From Billgrantia endophytica (lineage in GTDB: Bacteria > Pseudomonadota > Gammaproteobacteria > Pseudomonadales > Halomonadaceae): a DNA stretch of 64,000 nucleotides. The notes beneath the pieces were generated by a model, which searched no databases, had not been told where the DNA came from, and worked only from the letters and a program-made list of their open reading frames with translations. A program made the position numbers and the translations under genes. The DNA is taken from contig NZ_PNRF01000019.1 of NCBI RefSeq assembly GCF_002879615.1, positions 62,001 to 126,000 of the forward strand, read 5' to 3'. Each line of letters opens with the position of its first letter. The stretch's first letter is position 1. Shown here one piece after another: positions 1 to 8,233 of the stretch.

Positions 1-1
1 A

Positions 2-283
2 GGCTATTTTCACCGCGAGTTCGTCGACACCCTGGCGCGGCAGAACGGCTTGTCGGCCAATGTCGCCTTTCAGTCGAACCTGATCCCGCTGACCAAGGCG
101 ATAGTGCACAAGGGTTTCGGCATTACCACATTCCTGCGTCGGGTCATCGACGGGCCTGACCTGGTAGCGGTCTCCTTCGACTCGCCGGCATGGCTCGATC
201 TGTCGCTGGCCTGGGGGAAAGGGGCCTACCTCTCACGCGCCGAGACCGCATTCGTGGAGTTCGTCAGCGCCCACCCACTTTAG
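2..283 (+). CDS. LysR-family transcriptional regulator, C-terminal fragment
   Basis: The window opens inside this gene; 93 codons and the stop are visible. The visible part reads as the end of a LysR-type effector-binding domain: a segment like IVHKGFGITTFLRRVIDG matches the usual pattern of a region that returns from the second subdomain with a conserved G-I-T/A-x-L stretch, followed by short strands and a last helix (AETAFVEFVSAH). The helix-turn-helix that would confirm the family lies upstream of the window. The gene is convergent with the NlpC/P60 lipoprotein that follows, so its target cannot be read from this side. Family call is fairly sure; the effector is unknown. Confidence 0.7.
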   Translation, partial: GYFHREFVDTLARQNGLSANVAFQSNLIPLTKAIVHKGFGITTFLRRVIDGPDLVAVSFDSPAWLDLSLAWGKGAYLSRAETAFVEFVSAHPL

Positions 284-331
284 CCCCGGCGTACGGGGTC
301 CGGGCCTTGGCTTCTCGTATTGGCGCCGACG

Positions 332-955
332 CTAGCCTTCACCGACGCTGTTCACCCGCTGGGCCAAGGTCGCCGGCGCCAGGGTTCGGCGAGCCTGCCA
401 GTAATGCCGCTGCCAATAGGCGTTGTTCAGCTTGGAGAGTCGCACACCCCGTGAGGTCGAGGCGTGCAGGAAATAGCCCTCCCCCACATAGATGCCCACA
501 TGATCATAGGCGCCCGGGGGGCGGAAGAACACGAGGTCGCCTACCTGTAGTTCGTCACGGGCGATGGGGGTCCCCTGCCGCACCTGCTCGCTGGTCGAGC
601 GTGGCAGCTCGAGACGGAAGGTGTCGCTGAACACGTTCTGCACCAGGGCGGAACAGTCGATGCCACGATCGGAAGTGCCGCCAAGCCGATAAGGGGTGCC
701 GACCCAGCGTTCATGCTGGGCAAGCAGGGCCTGGCGAACCCGTTCGGGGGGAGGGTTATGCAGGCTGCTCGCCTTGAGGATGGGGTTGTCCACCGGGGAC
801 ATCATAGGGTTCCAGGAGGTCGGCAGACCCGGGAGCTGCCGGGCGAAATAGTCTTCCGGCGCGGTCATCGGCGTTTGCGATGGGCCGGCACACCCGGCCA
901 GCAAGGCCATCGACATACCGAGCAACACGATACGACTCGATTTCGTGGCAACCAT
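332..955 (-). CDS. NlpC/P60 (C40) family cell-wall peptidase, lipoprotein
   Basis: Predicted peptidoglycan hydrolase of about 207 residues anchored to a membrane by lipidation. I start it at the ATG of MVATKSSRIVLLG because this gives a proper lipoprotein signal: basic N-region, hydrophobic stretch and the lipobox LLAGC around residue 20. The frame stays open further upstream, but that part is rich in Arg, Pro and Trp and lies antisense or downstream to a neighbour, so it is not coding. The catalytic Cys is in GIDCSALVQ, and the catalytic His in DHVGIYVGEG; a second His follows in YFLHAS. Family members cut the D-glutamyl-diamino acid bond of stem peptides. Single-gene unit, downstream on the same strand of the DUF1266 gene. 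Confidence 0.88.
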   Translation of the reverse strand: MVATKSSRIVLLGMSMALLAGCAGPSQTPMTAPEDYFARQLPGLPTSWNPMMSPVDNPILKASSLHNPPPERVRQALLAQHERWVGTPYRLGGTSDRGIDCSALVQNVFSDTFRLELPRSTSEQVRQGTPIARDELQVGDLVFFRPPGAYDHVGIYVGEGYFLHASTSRGVRLSKLNNAYWQRHYWQARRTLAPATLAQRVNSVGEG

Positions 956-1199
956 CCTGACGACGTCCTCGTTCCCTGAGCCGCGCCCATCCTCAAGCCG
1001 AGCAACGGCTCGTGCCTGGTGGACCCCAAGGGCTATCGTTGTGGTAGTGATGCCTGGCGGAAAATTGCCCGTACCACTGCCAAAACGGCCTATCGGCGGC
1101 TCTCTTGTCTGGTGAACGCCCCATGGAAAGGAGGGGCAGTGGGTTAAAACCGATTGACTATAATCCACATTTTCCTGGCTGGCGAGTCCAAGGCGAAAT

Positions 1200-3659
1200 C
1201 TAATGCAGGGTCCGGGTGTCTCCCGGCAGGGTATCGATGTGCATGGGCGCCCAGTGCCGTGGGCGAGCACCTGGAAAGTCGAGGCTCGCCCATGGACCCG
1301 CCAGGGGCGGTGCGCCCGACAGCCAGGCCACCAGCGCCTGGCGGAAACCGGCCAGGAAACCGTCCCGCTCGGGTGTATCCCCCATGAAGAACGAAAAGCC
1401 GGCATACAGGCCCTGCGCATACGCTTCCCAACCGCCATAGTGCGCTGCGGCCAAGGAATGGGCCCGTTCCAGGATGGCACTGAAGGCGCCCGCATCAAGC
1501 CACCCCAGCTGTCGCCCTGCAATGGCCAGGTCAACGACCTGAGCCAGGTCCCAGGCGGTCAAGTCCAGTTCGTTGCAGCCATCCTCGTTGTCGCGAACCC
1601 GCTGGAGCCTGAGCAGGTGGTTGCGATCCTCTTCGCTGCAGTCACCCGACTCCAGCATGGCAATCTCGGAAGCCAGCCGCTGCGCATTCAGGGTATAGGG
1701 CGCGTAGTTGATCTGGTATTCCTGGCGGTCCCCCGCCTCGAGCAGGAAGTCGAGAAATTCGGTCAGCTCCGCCCGGCCGTGCAGGCTGTAGTGTCCGTCA
1801 ACCCACTCCCGGATCGAGGCGGCCTCTCGTTCACTCTCCACATGGGGTTCGCTCCAGGCCGCGCTATTGAGCGGCCCGACCAATGCCATGGCGGTGAATC
1901 GCGACAGCGTGGGGCGCGGCCCGGGCTCGTTCCATTGGACGGCATGCCAGTCCAGCCAATGGAATGGGCTGCCCGGATCCTCGAGATGCCAGCGGATCTC
2001 GGCAACCAGCGGCGGCTGCTCTCCCTCGGGCAACAACGCCTCCCAGTGCGCCCAGGCATCGAGCAGCCGCCTCGCATCGGGATAGAAACGGCACAGGGCA
2101 CCGCGCAGCGCTTCAGCGAGATCATCGAGTTCAGCCGCCTCGAATCCTTCGCTATCCATGGCCATCTGCAGGTAGAACGCGTACTTCTCGGCCATATGGA
2201 TGGTGGCGGCATAGCGGCTGCCCTGCCGCAGCGCCTTCAGACTGGCCAAGTCGGCCGTTTCCGGGCGCCCGAAGGGAGTCTCGGCCCGAGGCAATGCATC
2301 ATGTGCCGCATCGGCCGCCAACTGGTTGAGATGATGGGCCTGTGCCGGCAACCAGTAACGGGCAAGGGCTCCCGCCCCCTCGTCGGGATGCAGGCCCAGG
2401 GTCTCATCCAGATAGCGCAGGGCATCGTGACGCCGCTCGGCGGACACTGCCGTCATCGGCCCCTGGCGGGTACCGAGTTCCGGCTCTCGCACCGAGGCCA
2501 GTGCCAACACCCAGTGCCGGGCCGGGCGGCGCCAGGCGGCGATTGCCTGACGAGAGGCATCGCGCTCTTCATGACCCAGCAACTCCTGAAGCGCCCCTTT
2601 CCAGGGGCTCACCGACGACTGCAGGAGCAGCTGCCAGTCGGCTTTCACCTCGTCGAGCCGATCACGACCCTCGAACAGGCTGCGACCCCGCTGATAAGCG
2701 CGAACCAGCGCTGACCAGTCGCTGTAACGTCGCTGGATCAGATCGGCCCCATGAGTGGCAAAGTCCCGCGCTTCCACGTCGTCGAGCCAGCCCACACAGG
2801 CGCCCGCCCAGGCCAGGTCGATCAACCTCAGCCAGTCCCATGCTGCCCACTCCAGAGGCTCCCCCTTCTCGAGAAAGGCCAACATGACCTGGCCATAACC
2901 CCGCTCGGTGCCGGCCAGCCCCTCTTGCCACTCCCGATGAGCCGCTGAGTCCTCAGACAACAAGCGGAAGGCATCGAGATCCCAGCCTTGGCGATCCCCC
3001 TGCCCCGCCAGCCACAGCAGGCTCTGGATCAACTCCTCACGGCTCCCGATCTGCCAGAACTCGTGCAACCAGCGCCCGGCATCGAGCCAGTCACCAGGCA
3101 CGGCAGGCACAGCCAGCACCGGGGCGAAGGCGGCCCGCAGCCGCCAGGCTCGCTCGCCCGGCTCATTGGGCCACAGTGTCAGATCCTTGCGCTGCCGGGC
3201 GACCCATTCGGCAATGAAGTCCCAGGCAATGCCCTCTCCGTCATGCTCAAGTATCGAGAGCGCCTCGCAGGCCTCCCAGAACCCATCGTCACCGCGCACC
3301 CAGCCTTCGACACCACGTGCCTGCCGCAAGGCTTCCAGCCAGGCATCAAGGTTGGCGTAGTCGCGGGTGATCTCATCGGCCAGCCGCAGAACCCAGTCAC
3401 GGACCCTTGGCTCGGGCAGCCAGCCGGCGGCGCCCGCCAGCGCCACGAGCTCGAGCGCTGACAGCAACGCTGCCGGCTCGGGAGTCTTGATACCGAATGC
3501 CTCGATCAGCCGCCAGCCGAGTTCGCCACGCTCGGCGATCCCCAGGGCCGCCAGCCTGGAAACTGCCGCATCGGCCTCAACCGCGATGGGTTCAGGTTCG
3601 AAGGCCCAATCACAGAGCACCAGCTGTTGCGCCCACCAGGCGTTCAGGGGATCGACCAA
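1200..3659 (-). CDS. Large protein with repeated DUF1266-like modules, function unknown
   Basis: An 819-residue soluble protein without signal peptide or membrane segment. It is rich in Trp, Ala, Leu and acidic residues. Three stretches follow one pattern: W-D-L/W-x-R/Q-x-(V/I)-D-L-A-x-A-G-x-x-x-G-W-L-D, then a helix and a Y-x-x-W-x-A-Y-x-x-G segment. They sit at about residues 65-115 (weakest), 280-335 and 735-790. The last two are each preceded by a helix with an E/D-L-x-x-x-L-x-W/F-L-x-x-x-G-D-R-Q motif. This fits DUF1266, seen in E. coli YbeR/YbeU-type proteins, whose biochemical role is not established. The start is a TTG with a GAGGTGA ribosome binding site about 5 nt upstream. It is divergent from gabD. 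Family assignment is from pattern memory only. Confidence 0.72.
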   Translation of the reverse strand: MVDPLNAWWAQQLVLCDWAFEPEPIAVEADAAVSRLAALGIAERGELGWRLIEAFGIKTPEPAALLSALELVALAGAAGWLPEPRVRDWVLRLADEITRDYANLDAWLEALRQARGVEGWVRGDDGFWEACEALSILEHDGEGIAWDFIAEWVARQRKDLTLWPNEPGERAWRLRAAFAPVLAVPAVPGDWLDAGRWLHEFWQIGSREELIQSLLWLAGQGDRQGWDLDAFRLLSEDSAAHREWQEGLAGTERGYGQVMLAFLEKGEPLEWAAWDWLRLIDLAWAGACVGWLDDVEARDFATHGADLIQRRYSDWSALVRAYQRGRSLFEGRDRLDEVKADWQLLLQSSVSPWKGALQELLGHEERDASRQAIAAWRRPARHWVLALASVREPELGTRQGPMTAVSAERRHDALRYLDETLGLHPDEGAGALARYWLPAQAHHLNQLAADAAHDALPRAETPFGRPETADLASLKALRQGSRYAATIHMAEKYAFYLQMAMDSEGFEAAELDDLAEALRGALCRFYPDARRLLDAWAHWEALLPEGEQPPLVAEIRWHLEDPGSPFHWLDWHAVQWNEPGPRPTLSRFTAMALVGPLNSAAWSEPHVESEREAASIREWVDGHYSLHGRAELTEFLDFLLEAGDRQEYQINYAPYTLNAQRLASEIAMLESGDCSEEDRNHLLRLQRVRDNEDGCNELDLTAWDLAQVVDLAIAGRQLGWLDAGAFSAILERAHSLAAAHYGGWEAYAQGLYAGFSFFMGDTPERDGFLAGFRQALVAWLSGAPPLAGPWASLDFPGARPRHWAPMHIDTLPGDTRTLH

Positions 3660-3870
3660 GGCTCACCTCGATGTTCAGCCACGACGGAAATGGTACAGAC
3701 CAGCCATACCAATTGAAATCGGCGCCTAGTGTAGCGGAAAGCGCAGCGCACGCCGATGGTAGCAGGACCGAAAAAAGCGCTACGGAACATCCGATTTTTC
3801 TGAATGCTTGGCGCATCGTTTTAAATAATGCACACTCAGCTGACAAGATAATCAACACCCTGGAGCCCCT

Positions 3871-5316
3871 ATGCCTCTCCTCCCCGAATCCATCATCGAC
3901 AAAGCCTTCATTGCCGGCCAGTGGCGCGGCGCTGAACGTCGCTTTGCCGTGACCAACCCCGCCACTGGCGAGGTACTCGCCGAAGTGCCCGACCTCGATG
4001 CCGATGACGCCCGCGACGCCGTGGCCGCTGCCGATACCGCCTGGCCAACCTGGCGCAGGCAGACCGCCAAGCAGCGAGCGTCCTTGCTGCGGCGATGGTT
4101 CGAGTCGATCATGGCGAATCAGGAGGCCCTTGCCCGGTTGATGACGCTGGAGCAGGGCAAGCCACTGGGCGAGTCCCGTGGTGAAGTCGCTTATGGCGCT
4201 TCCTTCGTGGAGTACTACGCCGAGGAAGCCAAGCGCATGGCCGGCGAGACCCTGCCCAGCCACGGCGCCGACAAGCGCATCCTGGTCTTCCGGGAGCCCA
4301 TTGGCGTGGTGGCGGCCATCACGCCATGGAATTTCCCGCTGGCGATGATCACCCGCAAGTGCGCCCCGGCGCTGGCTGCCGGCTGCCCGGTGGTCATCAA
4401 ACCGGCCGAGGCCACTCCGCTCACCGCTCTCGCTCTCGCCTGGCTGGCCGAGGATGCCGGCTTCCCGGCCGGGGTATTGAACGTGGTAACCGCCAGCCGC
4501 CCCGCCGAGATCGGCCAGGTGCTGACGACCGACCCCCGCGTACGCAAGGTTTCCTTCACCGGTTCCACCCCAGTCGGCAAGCGGCTACTGGCGCAGTGTG
4601 CCGGCACTGTCAAGAAAGCCTCCATGGAACTCGGCGGCAACGCTCCCTTCATCGTCTTCGACGATGCCGACCTGGACGCCGCCGTGGAAGGCGCCATTGC
4701 CTCCAAGTACCGCAACTCCGGCCAGACCTGTGTCTGCACCAACCGCCTGCTGGTGCAAGCCGGGGTCTACGACGCATTCCTCGACAAGCTGGCCTCCCGG
4801 GTAACGCAGATGAAGGTCGGCAATGGTCTTGAGGATGGCGTGGTGCAAGGGCCCCTGATCAACCGGGCCGCGGTGGATAAGGTCCAGGCCCATATCGACG
4901 ATGCCCTGGCTCATGGAGGGCGCCTGGTGTGTGGCGGCAAGCCCCACGCCCTGGGAGGTACCTTCTTCGAGCCCACGGTGATTGCCGGTGTGACATCACG
5001 GATGCGTGTGGCCACGGAGGAGACGTTTGGTCCGCTGGCGCCGGTGTTCCGCTTCGACAGCGATGAACAGGCGATCGAGATGGCCAACGCCACCGAATTC
5101 GGCCTGGCCGCCTATTTCTACGCCCGGGATTATCGGCGTATCTGGCGTGTCATGGAGGGGCTGGAATATGGCATGGTGGCGGTGAACGAGGGGATCCTTT
5201 CCACCGAGCTGGCTCCCTTCGGCGGCGTCAAGGAGTCGGGGCTGGGCCGAGAAGGATCGCACCACGGCCTGGATGAATTCACTGAACTAAAATATGTCTG
5301 TGTCGGCGGCCTTTGA
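3871..5316 (+). CDS. gabD: Succinate-semialdehyde dehydrogenase (NAD(P)+)
   Basis: Oxidises succinate semialdehyde to succinate, the last step of GABA breakdown into the TCA cycle. The protein has 481 residues, the usual length for GabD. It shows the aldehyde dehydrogenase hallmarks: TPWNFPLAM in the cofactor fold, FTGSTPVGK, the general-base Glu in MELGGNAPF, the nucleophilic Cys in NSGQTCVCTNR, and EETFGPLAPVFRF near the C-terminus. The double-Cys pattern in QTCVC is typical of SSADH rather than of generic aldehyde dehydrogenases. The start has GGAG 5-8 nt upstream. It is followed after 32 nt by gabT, so the two very likely form one transcript. Confidence 0.95.
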   Translation: MPLLPESIIDKAFIAGQWRGAERRFAVTNPATGEVLAEVPDLDADDARDAVAAADTAWPTWRRQTAKQRASLLRRWFESIMANQEALARLMTLEQGKPLGESRGEVAYGASFVEYYAEEAKRMAGETLPSHGADKRILVFREPIGVVAAITPWNFPLAMITRKCAPALAAGCPVVIKPAEATPLTALALAWLAEDAGFPAGVLNVVTASRPAEIGQVLTTDPRVRKVSFTGSTPVGKRLLAQCAGTVKKASMELGGNAPFIVFDDADLDAAVEGAIASKYRNSGQTCVCTNRLLVQAGVYDAFLDKLASRVTQMKVGNGLEDGVVQGPLINRAAVDKVQAHIDDALAHGGRLVCGGKPHALGGTFFEPTVIAGVTSRMRVATEETFGPLAPVFRFDSDEQAIEMANATEFGLAAYFYARDYRRIWRVMEGLEYGMVAVNEGILSTELAPFGGVKESGLGREGSHHGLDEFTELKYVCVGGL

Positions 5317-5348
5317 TCGCCCGCATGTCTTCCATGGAGGTAGGTTTG

Positions 5349-6647
5349 ATGAACAACGCACAGCTCAATGAACTCAAGCAGCGCTATGTGGCCAAAGGCG
5401 CGGCAAGCCCCGCCACTCATTTTGCCGATCACGCCAGGAACGCGGAAATCTGGGATGCCGACGGCAAGCGCTTCATCGATTTCGCCGGTGGCATCGGCGT
5501 ACTCAACATCGGACATTGCCACCCCAAGGTGGTGGAAGCGGTCAAGGCACAGCTCGACAAGGTCATGCATACCTGCCAGACGGTCATGCCCTATGAAGGC
5601 TACGTGAAGGTGGCGGAGAAACTGAGCCAGATCGCCCCGGTTCGCGGTCACGCCAAGGTCATGCTGGCCAACTCCGGTGCCGAGGCCCTGGAAAATGCGG
5701 TAAAGGTGGCTCGTGCCGCCACCGGCAAGACCAACGTGATCTGCTTCGATGGCGGCTACCATGGCCGCACCTTCATGACCATGGCGATGAACGGCAAGGT
5801 CAATCCTTACCAGGCCGACTTCGGCCCCATGCCGGGGACGGTCTTCCGCGCGCCCTATCCGGTCCCCTACCACGGCGTCAGCGAAGACGAGGCCCTTCGT
5901 GGCCTGAAGATGGCGCTGAGAACGGATGCCAACCCCAAGGATACCGCCGCGATCATTCTCGAGCCGGTGCTTGGCGAGGGCGGCTTCTACCCGGCCCCGG
6001 CAACTTTCCTGAAGGCGATTCGCGAGATCTGCGACGAACACGGCATGCTGATGATCGTCGACGAGGTGCAGAGCGGCTTCGGACGAACCGGAAAGATGTT
6101 CGCGATCGAGCATAGCGGCGTGGAGCCGGACATCATGACCATGGCCAAGAGCATGGCGGACGGCATGCCGATCTCCGCCGTGGTCGGCACCGACAAGCAC
6201 ATGGACGCTTCCGGCGGCAATTCGCTGGGCGGCACCTACACCGGCAGCCCCGTCTCCTGTGCGGCGACCTTGGCGGTACTCGAGGTGTTCGAGCAGGAAG
6301 GCATACTCGAGAAGAGCCAGGCGCTGGGCGACAAGCTCGCCAAGCGCTTCTCCAGCTGGCAACAACAGTTCGACTGCATCGACAACAGTCGCAACATGGG
6401 TGCCATGGCGGCCTTCGATGTGGTGTCGGACAAGGCCAACCATACCCCGGATGCGGAGCTGGCCGGCGCGCTGTGCAAGAAGGCTCGCGAGAAGGGGCTG
6501 GTTCTGCTCTCCTGCGGCATGTACGGCAATACCATCCGCTTCCTGATGCCCGTCACCATCGAAGATAGCGTACTCGAGGAGGGCTTCGGCATCATCGAGG
6601 AGTGTCTCAAGGAACTGGTCGGCCACAAGGCTGGCGCCACCGCCTGA
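5349..6647 (+). CDS. gabT: 4-aminobutyrate--2-oxoglutarate transaminase
   Basis: PLP-dependent class III aminotransferase of 432 residues that moves the amino group of GABA to 2-oxoglutarate, making succinate semialdehyde for GabD. Visible landmarks are the N-terminal FADHARNAEIWDADG, the PLP-phosphate contact region NSGAEALENAVK, the cofactor-stacking GGYHGRTF, the Asp of IVDEVQSGFGRTG and the Schiff-base Lys in TMAKSMADG. GGTYTGSPVSCAA completes the active site. I chose the ATG at 5349 because a GGAGG lies 8 nt upstream; an in-frame upstream start at 5313 would overlap gabD and has no comparable site. The specificity (GABA versus other omega-amino acids) rests partly on the gabD neighbour. 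Confidence 0.94.
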   Translation: MNNAQLNELKQRYVAKGAASPATHFADHARNAEIWDADGKRFIDFAGGIGVLNIGHCHPKVVEAVKAQLDKVMHTCQTVMPYEGYVKVAEKLSQIAPVRGHAKVMLANSGAEALENAVKVARAATGKTNVICFDGGYHGRTFMTMAMNGKVNPYQADFGPMPGTVFRAPYPVPYHGVSEDEALRGLKMALRTDANPKDTAAIILEPVLGEGGFYPAPATFLKAIREICDEHGMLMIVDEVQSGFGRTGKMFAIEHSGVEPDIMTMAKSMADGMPISAVVGTDKHMDASGGNSLGGTYTGSPVSCAATLAVLEVFEQEGILEKSQALGDKLAKRFSSWQQQFDCIDNSRNMGAMAAFDVVSDKANHTPDAELAGALCKKAREKGLVLLSCGMYGNTIRFLMPVTIEDSVLEEGFGIIEECLKELVGHKAGATA

Positions 6648-6740
6648 GCCTGACCGCATCAAACGGATACCGAGACGACGACCGCCTGGCTGGAAACAGC
6701 CGGGCCGGCCACCCCGCTTCAGCCACACAAGGAGAGTGAC

Positions 6741-8153
6741 GTGAGCGATACTGATCTGGGAACGATGGATGCCGGGCAGCTCGTTGAACACTTTCGCTCC
6801 AGGCAGGCATCTCCACTGGAGGCCAGCCGTGCCGCATTGGAGCGCATCGACCGGTTCAATGACACGGTCAACGCCTTCACCCATGTCGACCATGAAGGGG
6901 CGGAGAAGGCCGCTCTAGCCTCGGCCCGACGCTGGGGTCAAGGCAAACCACTGAGCGACATCGACGGCGTGCCGGTCTCCTTGAAGGACCTGACCGAAGT
7001 GGGGGGCATGCCCGCGCGCAAGGGCTCGCGGCTCGAGTCGGACACGAACATCGAACGGGACGCCCCCCTGGCGCAGATGCTGCGAGAGGCCGGCGCCGTG
7101 CTGCTGGGCAAGACCAATACCCCGGAATATGGCTGGAAAGCCTTGACCGACAACAGGGTATTCGGGACGACCTACAACCCCTGGGACACGCGCCTGACAC
7201 CGGGAGGCTCCTCCGGCGGCGCCGCTGTCGCCGCCGCCCTCAACATGGGGGTGCTGCATCAGGGAGGCGACTCAGGTGGCTCCATTCGTATTCCGGCCGC
7301 CTTTACCGGCACCTTCGGCTTCAAGCCCTCCTTCGGCTGGGTACCCCAGTGGCCCCCGTCGACGGAACCCACCCTCTCCCATATTGGCCCCATGACACGC
7401 AATGTCCGCGATGCGGTGCGCATGCTCAACGTGATCGGTCGCTACGACTATCGCGATCCCTACATGACCCATGGCATGCCGAAGGACTGGGGGGAGGAGA
7501 TGGACCTGGGCCTGCGTGGCCTGCGTATCGCCTACTCCGAGGACCTGGGCTATGCCACCGTGGACAAGCAGATCGCAAGGCGAGTTCGCCAGGCCGCGGA
7601 GCGCCTGGCAGCGCTGGGCGCGGAAATCGTGGAAATACATCCTGGTTTCGAATCGCCCATCAAGACCTTCCAGACGCTATGGTTCACCGCCTCCCTGGAG
7701 GTATGGGACCGGTGCAGCGACAGCGAGCGCCAGCGACTCGATCCCGGCATGGTGGCAACGGCGCGCCGGGCCCAGGAATTCACCGCACTCGATCTTTTCC
7801 GCGCCCTGAAGGAACGTGCACGACTGACCGAGCGGCTCGAACATTTCAATCAGAAATACCACCTGCTGATGACACCAACGGTGCCGATCGAACCCTTCGA
7901 GGCCAATCATGACGTACCGCCAGGAAGCAATATGCGCGATTGGGAGGAGTGGGCACCCTTCTCCTACCCTTTCAATCTCAGTCAACAGCCTGCCGCATCG
8001 GTGCCTTGCGGTTTCACCGATGCCGGCCTGCCGGTCGGGTTTCAGCTCGCTGGCGGCAAGTACGATGACGCACGGGTACTGCGGGTCAGCCACGCCTACA
8101 TGGAAGCCTATCCGCCACGATTCCCCGCCATGCCGAACCCCACCCAGCATTGA
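6741..8153 (+). CDS. Amidase (amidase signature family)
   Basis: Serine amidohydrolase of 470 residues with the Ser-cisSer-Lys triad: the Lys is in VSLKDLTEV, the cis-Ser in GGSSGGAAVA and the nucleophile in GGDSGGSIRIPA. The length and the full signature fit stand-alone amidases rather than GatA, and no gatC or gatB is nearby. The start is GTG with GGAGAG 5 nt upstream. It follows gabT by about 90 nt on the same strand, with a small GC-rich hairpin between (about 6689-6707), so it might be co-transcribed and feed an amino acid or ammonia to GABA metabolism; that link is inference. The substrate cannot be read from the sequence. Confidence 0.9.
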   Translation: MSDTDLGTMDAGQLVEHFRSRQASPLEASRAALERIDRFNDTVNAFTHVDHEGAEKAALASARRWGQGKPLSDIDGVPVSLKDLTEVGGMPARKGSRLESDTNIERDAPLAQMLREAGAVLLGKTNTPEYGWKALTDNRVFGTTYNPWDTRLTPGGSSGGAAVAAALNMGVLHQGGDSGGSIRIPAAFTGTFGFKPSFGWVPQWPPSTEPTLSHIGPMTRNVRDAVRMLNVIGRYDYRDPYMTHGMPKDWGEEMDLGLRGLRIAYSEDLGYATVDKQIARRVRQAAERLAALGAEIVEIHPGFESPIKTFQTLWFTASLEVWDRCSDSERQRLDPGMVATARRAQEFTALDLFRALKERARLTERLEHFNQKYHLLMTPTVPIEPFEANHDVPPGSNMRDWEEWAPFSYPFNLSQQPAASVPCGFTDAGLPVGFQLAGGKYDDARVLRVSHAYMEAYPPRFPAMPNPTQH

Positions 8154-8174
8154 GGTGGCCAGCTTGAACGAGAG

Positions 8175-8207
8175 GCGCCCCATGGGCCAGGAAAGCCCGT
8201 GGGGCGC
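8175..8207. terminator. Bidirectional Rho-independent terminator between amidase and katE
   Basis: Perfect 8-bp stem GCGCCCCA/TGGGGCGC with an inner GGGC/GCCC pairing. It lies between two convergent genes and is followed by TTCTC on the plus strand and by a C/T-rich run on the minus strand. Confidence 0.65.
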
Positions 8208-8233
8208 TTCTCGCTGACTGGCTTTCCCGGCGA

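Noticed and set aside
956-1534. Upstream extension of the NlpC/P60 lipoprotein frame
   Set aside because: It would push the lipoprotein signal and lipobox to about residue 215, and it overlaps the 3' end of the DUF1266 gene; the composition is not that of a protein domain.
5130-6893. Long open frame on the minus strand opposite gabT
   Set aside because: GabT on the plus strand is complete and has all catalytic motifs; the opposite frame is His/Gly-rich shadow sequence.
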